This document shows, piece after piece, positions 13,245 to 24,690 of a stretch of DNA of 64,000 nucleotides (position 1 is its first letter; each line of letters opens with the position of its first letter). Both the position numbers and the translations under genes were made by a program. Location: NCBI GenBank assembly GCA_903813345.2, contig CAIIXF020000001.1, positions 22,527,915 to 22,591,914 of the forward strand. The letters are read 5' to 3'. This stretch comes from Owenia fusiformis (lineage: Eukaryota > Annelida > Polychaeta > Sabellida > Oweniidae). The notes under the pieces were generated by a model. The model saw only the letters and a list, made by a program, of their open reading frames with translations, was not told the origin of the DNA and did no database searches.

Positions 13245-14417
13245 ATGAAACGTTGGAAGACAGTCACGGCGCCAAAGAACTCCGACACCATCAACATATT
13301 CCTGGGAGGAAATGTCATGATCGGACGCGGGATCGATCAAATATTCCCTGAATCTTCCGATCCGTACATATTTGAAAAGAATACACAAGATGCCAGAGAC
13401 TATGTGAAACTAGCGATTAAGAAAAATGGAAAATTCTATCTGGAGCACGAAAAGCAAGCGATTGAGTACATCTGGGGATACGCAATGAAAACATGGGAAA
13501 AGTACAAACCAGATGTTAAACTAATCAACTTGGAGACAACACTAACGACAAGTGACACTATGTGGCCGATGAGACCAACGCAGTTAAGAGCGCACCCAAC
13601 AAATGTCAAATCTCTGAAAATTGCGGGGATTGACTGCTGTGGAATAGCGAACGACCATGCTTTAGATTATGGCTATCAGGGTTTAGATGAGACTGTCAAG
13701 GTACTCAAAGAAGCAGGAATAAAATACACGGGAGCTGGTCGTTGCACAACAGAAGCAAAAGAACCTTGTATATTTGACATAGCAGATAAGGGTCGAGTTA
13801 TTATATTTTCTTTATGTACACACTCTAGTGGTGTACCAAACTATTGGGCAGCTACTACTAGTGGCACCACTGGTTTTGGAGTTAACACTATCAATATTGA
13901 CATCAACACGACTGACTTCATTAATCTCAAAACACAAATTAAAGAAGTGAAGAAACCCAGGGATGTGATCATTTTGTCTCTTCATTGGGGAGAAGAATGG
14001 AACGCGCAAATTCACCAATCCCTAAGGGAATTTGCACACAGGGCAATAGACGAGGCCGAGGTTGATGCTATTCACGGTCACAGCACTCATTTTCCACTAG
14101 GGATAGAGGTTTACAGAGAAAAACTGATCCTCTATGGGACCGGGGACCTGATTAATGACACAGAAGGAATGCCGGGTAAATACGAGGACAGCCAATGTGA
14201 TTTAGGATTCATGTACTTTGCCAAAGTGAACCTCGACACTGGAAATCTGATCGAGTTGAGGTTGGTTCCATTTAGGATCAAACAATTCAGATTGTGTACC
14301 CCGAACCCCAGAGATGTTAATCTAGCTGTGAACCCACTTAGAAGGAGATGTAAAGAGTTTGACACTGATGTTATACCAGCCATGGATGGGCATGGTTTCT
14401 GGTTAGCCTTTAAATAA
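13245..14417 (+). CDS. CapA/PGA_cap-like metallophosphatase-fold protein, intronless
   Basis: A single uninterrupted 390-codon frame. The N-terminus (INIFLGGNVMIGRGIDQIF, residues 16-34) and later blocks are typical of the bacterial CapA/PgsA family (calcineurin-like fold, implicated in poly-gamma-glutamate capsule synthesis in bacteria). NLETTLTT has Glu97; NDHALDYG has His138; SLHWGEEW has His247; IHGHSTHFPLGIEVY has His277, His279 and His282; LILYGTGDLIND follows. Two positions differ from the usual family pattern: the first motif is normally G-D-V-M but here is G-N-V-M (Asn23), and NNH is NDH (Asp137). The first change removes a likely metal ligand, so activity may be altered or lost. There is no signal peptide. 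Lack of introns and bacterial-type similarity suggest ancient horizontal transfer, which is inference. A possible acceptor (ATATCAG) sits just before the ATG, so a 5' UTR exon may exist. The final codons are part of an inverted repeat with downstream DNA. Confidence 0.85.
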   Translation: MKRWKTVTAPKNSDTINIFLGGNVMIGRGIDQIFPESSDPYIFEKNTQDARDYVKLAIKKNGKFYLEHEKQAIEYIWGYAMKTWEKYKPDVKLINLETTLTTSDTMWPMRPTQLRAHPTNVKSLKIAGIDCCGIANDHALDYGYQGLDETVKVLKEAGIKYTGAGRCTTEAKEPCIFDIADKGRVIIFSLCTHSSGVPNYWAATTSGTTGFGVNTINIDINTTDFINLKTQIKEVKKPRDVIILSLHWGEEWNAQIHQSLREFAHRAIDEAEVDAIHGHSTHFPLGIEVYREKLILYGTGDLINDTEGMPGKYEDSQCDLGFMYFAKVNLDTGNLIELRLVPFRIKQFRLCTPNPRDVNLAVNPLRRRCKEFDTDVIPAMDGHGFWLAFK

Positions 14418-14560
14418 CAAAAAGGTCAATACATCTACTAGTGTAGGAATCCTGTATTGACCTGTTTATTACTTAAAGGCTAACCAGAAACTTCAAGAAG
14501 ACGTATTTTTGCAAAAAATGAACGTCTTCTTGAAGTTTTCAAAAATATTTTGAAACATTT
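14396..14560. repeat. Two hairpins over the CapA-like stop codon and downstream
   Basis: The last seven or so codons plus the 3' flank (GTTTCTGGTTAGCCTTTAAA through AAAAGGTCAATACA) recur inverted at about 14,451-14,492, giving a stem of about 40 bp with a loop near 20 nt. A second stem directly follows (ACTTCAAGAAGACG with CGTCTTCTTGAAGT). Copy 2 (51,932 onward) keeps only the right arm of the first hairpin, plus the second hairpin with a longer loop. Confidence 0.8.
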
Positions 14561-14735
14561 TAACTTAAAAAAATCATTAAAAAACAATGTATTTTACTTT
14601 CAAGAAAAATGAGCCCAAATCGTACGAAACTTTCAAATTACTCGTTGGTTGTTTTGCCGATGGACAATTTTGACATTTTGATCAATTTTGATTCGCAACA
14701 TGCTACTCGGACTCTCCGAACATCAGCAACATGGT

Positions 14736-15166
14736 CACGGCGCGGTATCCAAACTGCGTGCATACTATGCACGCTGTTTGAAACACTGACAAACTGCGCG
14801 CATATCAACATTGCATCATACAAGTTGGAGGCTGTGTTTTCAAATGTCATTTTAAGACATTTATTCTGCATTGTTTTAGAGTGTCATACGTCCATTCGGT
14901 GGCGATTACTTGATTCTACCATGTAATAGCGAAAGTTATGTCAAGATGAATGTAGGAAAAATCTGAGTGTTGCTTGTAAAATTAGTCTATCTCCACATTA
15001 TGGTAGGCCTACTGTCTGATAAAAAAAACTAACCTTGTATTTCCAGTACTTTTCATCCTTTTTGGGAATCGTGTCCTCCTCGTCTGCCATTTTTAAATAG
15101 GCGCGCAGTTTGTCAGTGTTTCAAACAGCGTGCATATTACGCACGCAGTTTGGATATCGCACCGTG
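14736..15166. mobile_element. 431-bp inverted-repeat element, CAC/GTG ends, 5-bp TSD atggt
   Basis: Inverted ends of about 65 bp (left CACGGCGCGGTATCCAAACT, right inverse CACGGTGCGATATCCAAACT) are flanked by a direct atggt at 14,731-14,735 and 15,167-15,171. No transposase is encoded. The corresponding element in copy 2 is 1,301 bp, so this one is probably an internally deleted form. Confidence 0.8.
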
Positions 15167-15438
15167 ATGGTTAGGTTGCGATTTTCTATTCGATGAAAGT
15201 GCAGTTTAAAGTATAATTACTGTAAGGAATAAATGTGACAATAGATGTGGATATCCATACTCACACAACAATGCGTGAACAAGACAATATTTCAGAACCA
15301 TTTTGAAGGTTAAAAATGCAACATGTGTTACAGACGCCGAATCCCAAAATGCACCAAAATGCCAACTCTTAATAACTTGATAAGACAACTTAAACAAATC
15401 TTCATAACTCTGTTATCCAGTATGTGTTTGGAATCATA

Positions 15439-16504
15439 CGAGGGTTGTCCCATGAGTCTTGAAATTTTTATTCTAATTCATAGAATATTTGAGATACAAT
15501 GATAAAAATTTAGATTTATTTCTACTATCTCTGTAAGTTTCATAGCATAATAAGATCATTTGGCAATGTTACAGATGATTTAAAATGTAATGTTGGGGGT
15601 ACCCGGGGCAAAAAACAGGATTTAAAATACAAATATGACGTAAAAATTAAGGATTTGGGAACCCCTGGCTCAGCTCAACACGTTGCCTTTTCTGCTCCTC
15701 TGTCAAAATATGTGGAACGAATCTAGAGGCTACCTTTGACATCCCAAGGTCTTTCTTCATCACTATGTGAGCAGTACTCTTACTAATATCAAAGTCTAGA
15801 GCGATCTTCCTACACTGAGTATAGTTCTCCTTTCTGCACTTATAAGTGTACTCTGCAATATGTGGTATGAGATCGTCACTGGATTTTGATCTTCCTCTTC
15901 TAGGACTGATCATCCTCCAGGCTGGTATCTGTAGTTTTTAACTTCTTCTGCCACCTCCATATTGGAGGTGCACTCGGAGTATACTAGTACTGTCTATATA
16001 CTTTTTCCATGGCTGTTCTTGTTTGTGTAGGTGTATGCCCTTAAGAGACGTGGTATTGCACAACTGCACACAAAGATTTAACATCTGGTGACAAAATCCC
16101 TGCCATTTTGATTTTCAAAATGCTGTGGCTTTGTACCAAATTTGAGCAATTGTGCTAGTTTATTATGACATCACAGAGGTATTTCATAAGATTTTACCAA
16201 GAATACAGTGTTTTTGTCAATCTTGACAGGTAATTCACAATTTAAGATGCATACCATCCTTTAAAATTCTTAATACTCCCATGGCTGCATTTTACATTTT
16301 TACTATATTTCATTACTGCCCCACCCCCTGACTCCCCCGGTTACCATAGCAACCATAATAGTTACTCGAGTTCATAATTTTGTTATGAAACTATCACATG
16401 TTGAAGGTAATTGATTAATCTTGATACATACCAATTTTCAGCCAAATACATTAAAATCTTTTTGAATTAGAATAAAAATTTCAAGACTTATGGGACAACC
16501 CTCG
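15439..16504. mobile_element. Mariner-like element, TA target site, empty site in copy 2
   Basis: Inverted ends of about 42 bp (CGAGGGTTGTCCCATRAGTC...) are flanked by TA at 15,437-15,438 and 16,505-16,506. The duplicate at 54,225-54,245 reads straight through at a single TA (aatcaTActtgacac), proving insertion after the duplication. The element is 1,066 bp and keeps only an N-terminal transposase remnant. Confidence 0.9.
15647..15913 (-). pseudogene. Mariner transposase N-terminal HTH remnant
   Basis: 88 codons resembling the DNA-binding N-terminus of mariner/Tc1 transposases: SPRRGRSKSSDDL, then a helix-turn-helix-like stretch (IALDFDISKSTAHIVMKKDL) and GMSKVASRFVPHILTEEQK, which precedes the catalytic domain in intact transposases. 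The catalytic DDD domain is absent. The fragment lies within the inverted ends of the 15,439-16,504 element, so the element depends on a transposase from elsewhere. Confidence 0.8.
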
Positions 16505-17959
16505 TATTTGACACATTTGCATCTTGTTCAGTGTTCTTCCATTGAAACAGGTTTCATTTGTCTATTCCAAATGGTCACCATTTTTGGCAATTCACAAAAC
16601 ATGCTTAAAATGTCGGTCTTGTATTTGGAGGTAAACTTAAACGCACCGGACGTTTTCTGACTATACGCTCTCAGATATCTTATGTATCTTATGTAATGGC
16701 TCCCATTTCCCTCCATATCTCTTGTTTCAACTCTCTGGTGCTTCTGCAGTTGTTAATATACACATTTTCTACGAAATAGCCCTAAAGATAAATTCCGGGT
16801 GTTCATATTGGGTGATATTGATATGTTTTGGCATTTGGAGCATGTTTTGTGAAATTACGATAAAATCGTGACTATTGGAAATAGACCAATGAAACTTTAT
16901 AAAATGAGAGAATATAAAAAAAGTTCAATTGTACCAAATATGACTTAATAAGAGAGAATCAGAGATAGCGAGCAGGCTAAACAAAAAATTGTTCCAATTT
17001 TAGAATATTTTTGGTTCATCTTTTTGGCTCGCGTCCTTCCTTGTCATGTTTATTTTCTAAAAATCACAAAAGTACATACTTTATTACAGGAAAACTAAAG
17101 ATTTTTACAATAATAATTTTCTATAAGAATGGTTACCATTCTTATTATTTGGGAGAATTTAAACATTTTTCACCCACTTTTGCACTTTGAATCATTAATA
17201 ATTACTTCACCAATTTATTACATATTGTGAATCTTTTTGGAGATATTGTATTTGACATTGTAAGGAATGGATTGGTAGGTCAATAAGACAAGTTGCTTGT
17301 AATTTTGTCACCCCCTATAGATCTGATTCTGCCTTTAAATCCCCTTACTGGATAATTAAGTGATTAAGATATGTTTGGGTTACCTTTTTTGGCTCATCCT
17401 GTAGTTTGAAGTATTTGTCATGCATCATGCCCTTCATCTTCCGGATATCGTCGATGTGCAAGATGAACAAACTCACACCGGCCTTATAAATTATACATTT
17501 GTTACTGGGAACTATCAGAGTTTTTAGTTAATAAATCCACCAGAAGCTTATCAGGCTATGGGTGTTTATTTGACAAAATATTTTACTTAAAATTACCATT
17601 TGTATTCGTTCAACTTCGCTTCTTAAAAGAGAGCCTCGTCTTCATGTAGTTTCATTATCTGTAAAGAAAAACAACAAAATTTTGGCTTGAAATATAAATT
17701 GACATTGCACTTCCAATACCTTCGATTTTTCTAATCTTTTTTCAAGGTCGGAAATTGATGACAAATCTGAAGAATTTATGAAAATAGTCGTTCCCACGTA
17801 AAACAATGGGAAATGGTTCTCGCAAAAATACAAGTAAAGTAGACAACTGAATTTACTAATTTTATTTTAGGGAAAATTGATATTTTTCTTCAGGTTCAAC
17901 AAAGTTATTGGTGTCCAAAGTCAAAATTATTTATCAAGAAACCTGTGGAGGTTTAGGAA

Positions 17960-18760
17960 ATAAAGTTTTTTTTTTATTTTATTTATTTATATATTTCTAC
18001 AAAGAATACATTAAACAAGTGCACATGTGCTTGTGGCTGGGCATCAGCATTATCAGCCACGTTATATGATAAAAACTCAATTAACAGAATTCAATCAGAC
18101 ATTAAAAAGGGGTTGTATTTGTGGAGGGTTACAGTGATGGGGATGACCTAGACATTTTTACATCGTTCAAAAAAGATGGCACTACATTTGAGGATATTTA
18201 AGTTTACAGCTTTAGGTAGTCTTTTATCACCATTTAGGGTAAGGGAGAGTTTGTCTCGTTGTGATCTGTATTTAGAAGAATATTCTATGTTCATATATTT
18301 TAATTCATTTTCAAATTCTGCCCAAAATGTTGATCTTAGATTGCAGTGGAAAATTACGTGATTGGTTGTTTCACCATCCATTCCACACTGGCAAATAGGG
18401 GAGTTTACATTAGTGAAATTATGAGCATAGAGGTGAGCCTTAAAAATGAGATCACATCGCACTCTATTGAAAATTATTTCTTGTTTTCTTGAAACGGAGA
18501 GTTCTGATGAATTTGTAACATCGTCATTGAATAGAACTATTTTAAGTCTGGATTTGAATATACTAAGGGTAGGTGAATTTCTTATTTCAGGTGAGAGCTT
18601 ATTCCATTCAGTAAGTGTTTTTGATATGCAAGATCTATTAGAAAATGAGGATTTATTTGGAATTGTGTAGCTCAGTTGATTTCTTAGACCATAAATAAAT
18701 AAAGTTAGTTCACTTACATCTCCACCTTTTATCACAAGTATTTCCAATGCAAATTATTCA
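17960..18760 (-). mobile_element. 5'-truncated LINE insertion
   Basis: The minus-strand 3' end has an A/T-rich tail (TTTTATTTTATTTATTTATA on the plus strand near 17,972) preceded by a 3' UTR with GCTGATGCCCAGCCACAAGC. The coding part (18,148-18,747) is only the C-terminus of ORF2. Copy 2 lacks this segment. Confidence 0.75.
18148..18747 (-). pseudogene. C-terminal fragment of a LINE ORF2 (zinc-knuckle region)
   Basis: 199 codons ending a non-LTR retrotransposon ORF2. The visible signature is the C-terminal cysteine-histidine motif CQCGMDGETTNHVIFHC, preceded by a TLTEWNKLSPEIRNSPTLS stretch typical of LINE ORF2 tails (the WNxLPxxIRxxxSLxxF type). No reverse transcriptase or endonuclease remains, which is usual for incomplete target-primed reverse transcription. 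It differs in sequence from the larger LINE at 25-34 kb, so at least two LINE families are present. Confidence 0.75.
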
Positions 18761-18791
18761 TATAAAAATTAAAACAATGTTTAGAAAAATG

Positions 18792-18966
18792 CAGGCCCGT
18801 TGACAGGGGGGGGGGGGTCGATTGGTTCGAACGAACCCCCCCCCCCTGGCCAAAAATTCTTTATGCAGTTTTCACCATTCTGAGCACTTTTTAAGTGATT
18901 TTGGCCATATTTGGAAAAAAAATTGTCAAAAGTGAATCCCCTTGGCAAATCCTGGCTATGGGCCTG
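18792..18966. mobile_element. MITE with CAGGCCC ends and G/C runs
   Basis: The left end CAGGCCCGTTGACAGGGGG and the right inverse CAGGCCCATAGCCAGG enclose 175 bp with G and C homopolymers near the left end. The right end is also found in copy 2 near 55,632-55,645, so the insertion predates the duplication. Confidence 0.6.
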
Positions 18967-19461
18967 ATATGTGTTAGCAAGATTCAGAAATTTGATTTTC
19001 GCTGAATGTAGAATGTAGTCACAAAATATTTTGGGTCAAGTGTCAATGTCAAATTACAATGCATAATAAAACTTTGCTTCTTGACGTTTCAACTTATCTT
19101 GAAGTAGAAACGTAATTTTTTTATTGATACTTTAAAAGATTTATATGTCGTGTGTGCGTTTTGAAGTCAGTTTAACTTTTGCCCCACTTCTCAAGTGGTA
19201 TCGTCATCATACTTTATTGATCATTTGATTGGTTGGTCAATAGTCGCACATGCCCAAATATGGTTCGAGTATCGTGTGTCTGGGCCTCAGAATGCGCTAA
19301 GAGCGTCGGTGCGGGTTTATGAAGTCAAACGCATTCCGGCAATCAATGAACAAAGTATCTTAAGAAAACAATTTAGTGTAAATTACAAACTGGACAAAAG
19401 TAAAATAATCGAACCTATCTAATATACGCTCTCGAATAGCCTAATAGGAACAATATCAAAA

Positions 19462-19651
19462 ATGGGGAACAGTTTGAATCAATGGAGAGCCACTATCGGA
19501 AAGTTTGAAGGCGGCAAGCCCAGACATATTTTGATATGTACTAAAGGCTCGGAAAGGTCAGAACATACTAGCACCGTGTTAGTCATCCTCATGATGCTGT
19601 TGGTCATCGGCGGAATTGAGATGAATCCTGGACCAAATCCATCGAAGTCAG
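19462..19651 (+). CDS. First coding exon with 2A-like motif (copy 1)
   Basis: 63 codons plus one base, from ATG to a strong donor (TCAG|GTATGT at 19,652). The peptide starts MGNSLNQ, which fits the N-myristoylation pattern G-x-x-x-[STAGCN], has a basic middle (GKFEGGKPRHILICTKGSER), then a hydrophobic run (TVLVILMMLLVIGG, residues 38-51) running directly into GIEMNPGP. This is a class-1 2A-like motif (consensus D[VI]ExNPGP), at which ribosomes skip the Gly-Pro bond. The usual Asp is Gly here. In animals 2A-like motifs are known at the N-termini of non-LTR retrotransposon proteins and of sea-urchin NLR proteins, where the leader can act as a signal sequence. Phase 1 fits the acceptor before the NTase-TPR frame at 42,191. 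Downstream codons past the donor are intron. Confidence in the exon is high, in its partner moderate. Confidence 0.75.
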
Positions 19652-19897
19652 GTATGTTGACATTTTCATCTCATGCAACGCGCAAAGGTAACACTGGAAG
19701 ATCACATCATAGCCATAGCATAGTACATGTATTTTTATTTGAATAAAGAAACTTATATAAATGTATTAATAGAAGATACCGCAGTAAAAATTCTAAATGT
19801 AAGTGAACTGTGAATTGTTCAATAACATAAGTTTCGCTGTAAAGCCTGAACGTCAGAAAGCAGATTGATCCAATAAAATGTCCCCTCTCCCTCTTTA

Positions 19898-20387
19898 CAC
19901 CCCAGTCACATTTGTCGCACGGCGGCCGCAAGTCGACCGCAGATCAATTAAATCGGTGAATTTCTGCGGTGAGCGTAGAAAAACTACGCTCGCCTTGCGG
20001 CCTCCGTACGGCGTATGCAGATTTTTACAGGCCGCAGGGAAGGCGTAGAAATTATAACTCGGAGTTATAATTTTTGTTCATTTCTGAGGTCGCCGTAGAA
20101 ATCAACCGGCTCAACAAGATTAAATCATTATTTGTCAATGTTTCACGATCACTTCTCATTTGATATTACATCCTAGCACTATGAATAACATTTATAAGTT
20201 GTCCCGATGTAAATAAAATGAAAAAAGTATTATTTATCAACAGAAATTTAAAATTCACCGTGCGGCTGCCGTGGGAAATGTGACTGCAAAAGTATGAGAG
20301 CGCAGAAATTCCAAGGCGAGCATAGAAATGTTACTGGCCGCAGAAATGATAGACCGCAAGGTCGCCGTAGGAAATGTGACTGGGTTG
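19898..20387. mobile_element. 490-bp MITE 'a', TTA target site, CACCCCAGTCACATTT ends
   Basis: Bounded by TTA at 19,895-19,897 and 20,388-20,390. The right end inverse is CAACCCAGTCACATTTCC. Copy 2 has the empty site (ctctTTAggtatc near 59,724). The three-base TTA/TAA target and short ends suggest a PIF/Harbinger-type MITE. It carries internal repeats of GCGGCGAGCGTAG and GGTCGCCGTAG. Confidence 0.85.
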
Positions 20388-20493
20388 TTAGGTATATCTA
20401 AATTATTACTGACTATTATATTGATCCTAATAGATTTAATAATATATAATACCATTGGAATAAATATTCTGTTTCCAACACAAAGATAATAAG

Positions 20494-20602
20494 CAAATAT
20501 TTCATTCTATGGAGTGCAATACTTAAGTTCATCTTTCAATGATTTTTGCAGTATGTATTGCCCGCAGCCCGTAGGGCGAGGGAACATAGAATGAAATATT
20601 TG
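20494..20602. repeat. Hairpin with GC-rich apex
   Basis: CAAATATTTCATTCTATG at 20,494 pairs with its inverse ending at 20,602. The interior contains TGCCCGCAGCCCGTAGGGCGAGG. It is duplicated at 59,823-59,929. Confidence 0.75.
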
Positions 20603-20909
20603 TTTTATTATATCATTGCTAGACATTCTTTAAGATCACTTTGCATTTCAAAGAAATATAGAATATTTGTTTAATTAACCCGTAAACATATACCTTAATC
20701 AATAAATATGTCATAAACCTATCAGTTAACATAATTATGTACAATTATCATTGTATCGTACACTTTTATTATACGTTTTTATAATCCAATAATTGAGGGA
20801 GCTGTGAAATAAGCTTTGGAATTTTTGATCTCATGGTACCAAATCAGCCAATCAGAGCACACGATTTCTAGCAATGATATAATAATACTATTAATTACAC
20901 TGGCGCTAA

Positions 20910-21402
20910 CACCCCAGTCACATTTGTCGTACGGAGGCCGTGCGTCGACCGCAGATCAATTACAGTAAATCAGTGTTTTTCTGCGGCGAGCGTAGGAAAA
21001 CTACGCTCGCCTTGCGGCCTCCGTACGGCGTATCCATTTTTTTACAGGCCGCAGGGTCGCCGTAGAAATGATAACTTTGAGTTATAATATTTGTTCATTT
21101 CTGAGGTCCCCGTAGAAATCAACTGGCTCAACAAGATTGAATCATTGTTTCACGATCACTTTTCATTTGATATTACATCCTAGCACTATGAATAACATTT
21201 ATAAATTGTCCCGATGTAAATAAAATGAAAAAAGTATTATTTATCAACAGAAATTTAAAATTCACCGTGCCGTACCGCTGCCGTGGGAAATGTGACTGCA
21301 AAAGTATTAGAGCGCAGAAATTCCACGGCGAGCGTAGAAATGTTACTGGCCGCAGAAATGATAGACCGCAAGGTCGTCGCCGTAGGAAATGTGACTGAAG
21401 TG
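20910..21402. mobile_element. MITE 'b' of the CACCCCAGTCACATTT family
   Basis: 493-bp copy flanked by TAA at 20,907-20,909 and 21,403-21,405. The right TAA is directly followed by the next copy. It starts the insertion nest that is missing from copy 2 at about 60,231. Confidence 0.85.
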
Positions 21403-21405
21403 TAA

Positions 21406-21733
21406 CACCCCTGTCACATTTGTCGTACGGAGGCCGTGCGTCGACCGCAGATCAATTAAATCAGTGTATTTTCAGCGTAGGAAAACTACGCTCGCCTTGC
21501 GGCCTCCGTACGGCGTAGCCTATCCAGTTCTTTACAGGCCGCAGGGTCGCCGTAGAAATTATAACTCGGAGTTGTTCATTTCTGAGGTCCCCGTAGAAAT
21601 CAACTGGCTCAACAAGATGGAATCATTATTTGTCAATGTTTCACGATCACTTTTCATTTGATATTACATCCTAGCACTATGAATAACATTTATAAATTGT
21701 CCGATGTAAATAAAATGAAAAAAGTATTATTTA
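21406..21733. mobile_element. MITE 'c', left part (right part at 37,219-37,369)
   Basis: Starts with CACCCC after a shared TAA and stops at ...GTATTATTTA where copy 'd' begins. The missing right part, beginning TCAACAGAAATTTAAAATTC, resumes at 37,219 after a second TTA (37,216-37,218). The two parts thus bracket 15.5 kb of later insertions. Confidence 0.8.
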
Positions 21734-22225
21734 CACCCCAGTAACATTTGTCGCACGGCAGTCGCAAGTCGGCCGCAGATCAATTAAATCGGTGAATTTC
21801 TGCGGCGAGTGTAGAAAAACTACGCTCGCCCTGCGGCCTCAGTACGGCGTATCCAGATTTTTACAGGCCGCAGGGCCGCCGTAGAAATTATAACTCGGAG
21901 TTATAATATTTGTTCATTTCTGAGGTCTCCGTAGAAATCAACTTGCTCAACAAGATTGAATCATTATTTGTCAATGTTTCACGATCACTTTTCATTTGAT
22001 ATTACATCCTAGCACTATGAATAACATTTAAAAATTGTCCTGATGTAAATAAAATGAAAAAAAAGTATTATTCATCAACAGAAATTTAAAAATCACCGTG
22101 CGGCTGCCGTGGGAATTGTGACTGCAAAAGTATGAGAGCCCAGAAATTCTGCGGCGAGCGTAGAAAAGCAACTGGCCGCAGAAATGATAGACTGCACGGC
22201 GGCCGCAGGAAATGTGACTGGGGTG
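21734..22225. mobile_element. MITE 'd' inserted into 'c'
   Basis: Complete ~490-bp copy, TTA before (21,731-21,733) and TAA after (22,226-22,228). The TAA is shared with the next copy 'e'. Confidence 0.8.
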
Positions 22226-22228
22226 TAA

Positions 22229-22579
22229 CACCCCAGTCGCATTTGTCGTACGGAGGCCTTGCGTCGACCGCAGATCAATTAAATCAGTGTATTTCTGCGG
22301 CGAGCGTAGGAAAACTACGCTCGCCTTGCGGCCTCCGTACGGCGTATCCAGTTTCTTACAGGCCGCAGGGTCGCCGTAGAAATTATAACTCGAAGTTATA
22401 ATATTTGTCCATTTCTGAGGTCCTCGTAGAAATCAACTGGCTCAACAAGATTAAATCATTATTTGTTAATGTTTCACGATCACTTTTCATTTCAAATTAC
22501 ATCCTAGCACTATGAATAACATTTATAAATTGTCCTGATGTAAATAAAATGAAAAAAAAGTATTGTTTATCAACAGAAA
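22229..22579. mobile_element. MITE 'e', left part (right part at 37,075-37,215)
   Basis: Begins CACCCCAGTCGC after TAA and is cut at ...TCAACAGAAA by the 14.5-kb foldback element. The right part restarts at TTTAAAATTCACCGTG (37,075) and ends at 37,215, before the TTA at 37,216. Confidence 0.8.
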
Positions 22580-24352
22580 GGAGGAGGGAAGTTAGCGCAA
22601 CAGATTTTGGACAGTCATATGTTTGATTTTGGCCATTTCCTGGGGATTAAACAGGTGCAAATGTTATAGACCTCTGCAAAAGGTCTCTCTGTAAAATGTG
22701 GTAGGCGTTTAGTGTTAAAAGTGTTCTGACAAGTGTTTCTTATGTAACTTTTTATGCTGAATCCAAAAGACCATGTTGGCAAGCTGAAATATGATTATTT
22801 AACCCTTAAAATACCATGTTAGTCCCCCCACCCCCAAAATTCACCCCTATCAGGGGGAAAAAATTCTCCAACCTAAAATAACTTTGATTTTATGGTTTTT
22901 GTAAGTGAAATACATGGACATTGTATAAAATAAACATTTGAAGTATGAATGATACAGATTACCCTTAAGAAATTTGAATAAAAGCAAAAAGTATGTACCC
23001 CAGGGGGCAAATTTATGACCCATTTTTTTACTTTTTGTATCATAACTTTTTTATTAGACAATGATGGATGTTAAAAAAAATCATGTAAAAGGCTCAATAC
23101 CTGGTCTACTAATGCTGCAAGAATCAAAGTAATACCTTTGATAATTGCCTTGAAAAAAATTAGTGAATTTAAGAAAAAATGACATTTTAGCTGGGACTGA
23201 TTTTATGTGTGACTATAACTGACCCCTATTGCTTTAACATTTATCCCTCTGTGTTCATATATTTGGCATTTTAGAATAAATATAAAATATAAAACTTATT
23301 TTAGCTAATTTTTAGGAAGATTTAAGCTTTTTAGCATGTTCAAATATTAAAAATTCATGAAATATGATGTCTAAAATTGATAAGTCATAGGTATACTCTT
23401 GGAAGACCCCTATAATTTCTTATTTATGAACATATCTGTACCAATATTAGTTTTCTAGCTTAGAGAAACGATGTATGATATATCCTGGCTTGGCTTTCTG
23501 GTGGTTTGAACAATCTTTTAAGTGTTATTATTGAAAATTCATTCTTAAATCATAGGTCTGCAATCGATTAAATTCAAGTATACCATTAGTATCATTTTAC
23601 TGGTATGAGCATAATTGAACTAGCTATGATTTCATAGATTATTTGTTTGATGTATGACATATTCCGAGCTGACTTTCTGGTGATTTTAACCATCTAAGAG
23701 GCTTAATCATTGAAAACCATTACAAATAAAGGCTTAAACGGACAGTATTAAGGTACACTATTAGAATACCCTTATTATTTCCAGACTTAGAGTTTATTGG
23801 TACCTACTACTGTTTCATAGCTCGGAGGTTTAATATATGATATATTCTGGCTAGTTTTTCTGCAGATTTGGACCACCTAACAGGTCTAATCATTGAATAT
23901 ACTTAATATACTAGGTCTAAAATTGAAGTATTCAATAGAACCCTCTATGGAAAAATTCAAAAAAGATTCAGAATGACATTAACCTCAACATTAGATCTGA
24001 ATAATGATTAAAATCCTTCATAGAGCTGAACAAGGAAGACAAGGCTAATTTCATTCTAAGCAGCCTGACAATTGCATGACGTGAGAGCAAAAGTACCAAT
24101 AATTCATACAAATCTTCATTTTATGGAGTTTTCTCCCCTGAACATTGTTTAGTCATATTAAAAAATCCCCCCCCCCGGTCCCCATTAAACATTCTGTATT
24201 ACTCTTGGAGTTAAGGCAGAAATTCTTGACAAATGGCATATACTCACTATGACAACATTTTGAATTAGTGGGATGTTTCAGTTAATGAGAGTTTTTGCAG
24301 AGTAGCAATTTTTTGCAATTTAAATCCATTAGGACCTTATATGGGTAATTAA

Positions 24353-24690
24353 AAAAAGATTCAGAATGACATTAACCACAACATTGGATCTGGAAATCAA
24401 ATAAAGCAACTGATTGATGTGATCTCGGATGCCTCTTGTAAATCAGAATTACAATCCTTCATAGAGCTGAACAAGGAAGACAAGGATTACTTTTCATTCT
24501 GGTAGTAATACATGGACATGGTCCAAATCTTGCTACGCTTCACCATAGCCTAAAGAAAGGGAAATTGGGAGCTTCATCCCAATATATTTCAATGCATGAT
24601 TCCCCTTTTCATGAGATATGACCACCAAAAGTATGCAAGATGGGGCACAGTTCACTTCACTGCTGAAGTTTTGCTTCCTTGAAGACTGTC
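24353..24690 (+). pseudogene. Fragment of transposon-associated protein, left-arm copy
   Basis: Plus-strand remnants read IQNDINHNIGSGNQIKQLID, then SELQSFIELNKEDKDYFSFW, then, after frame changes, GNWELHPNIFQCMIPLFMRY with DHQKYARWGTVHF. The last block resembles a protein family repeatedly found in cnidarian and invertebrate mobile DNA, with a MIPWFFAYDRxNYARY-like stretch. The same region is present inverted in the right arm near 34,720-34,980. Several stops and shifts make it a pseudogene. The family has no function that I can name. Confidence 0.55.

Noticed and set aside
14609-14926. Plus-strand frame of 105 codons with a relative at 52,067-52,303
   Set aside because: Similarity comes from the segmental duplication, and the frame runs across the left end of the CAC element, so it is not a conserved gene.
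22132-22401. Arginine-rich frames (also at 37,276-37,545) repeated near 20-22 kb
   Set aside because: They fall on the ~490-bp MITEs, cross element borders and follow its internal GGCGAGCGTAG repeats.
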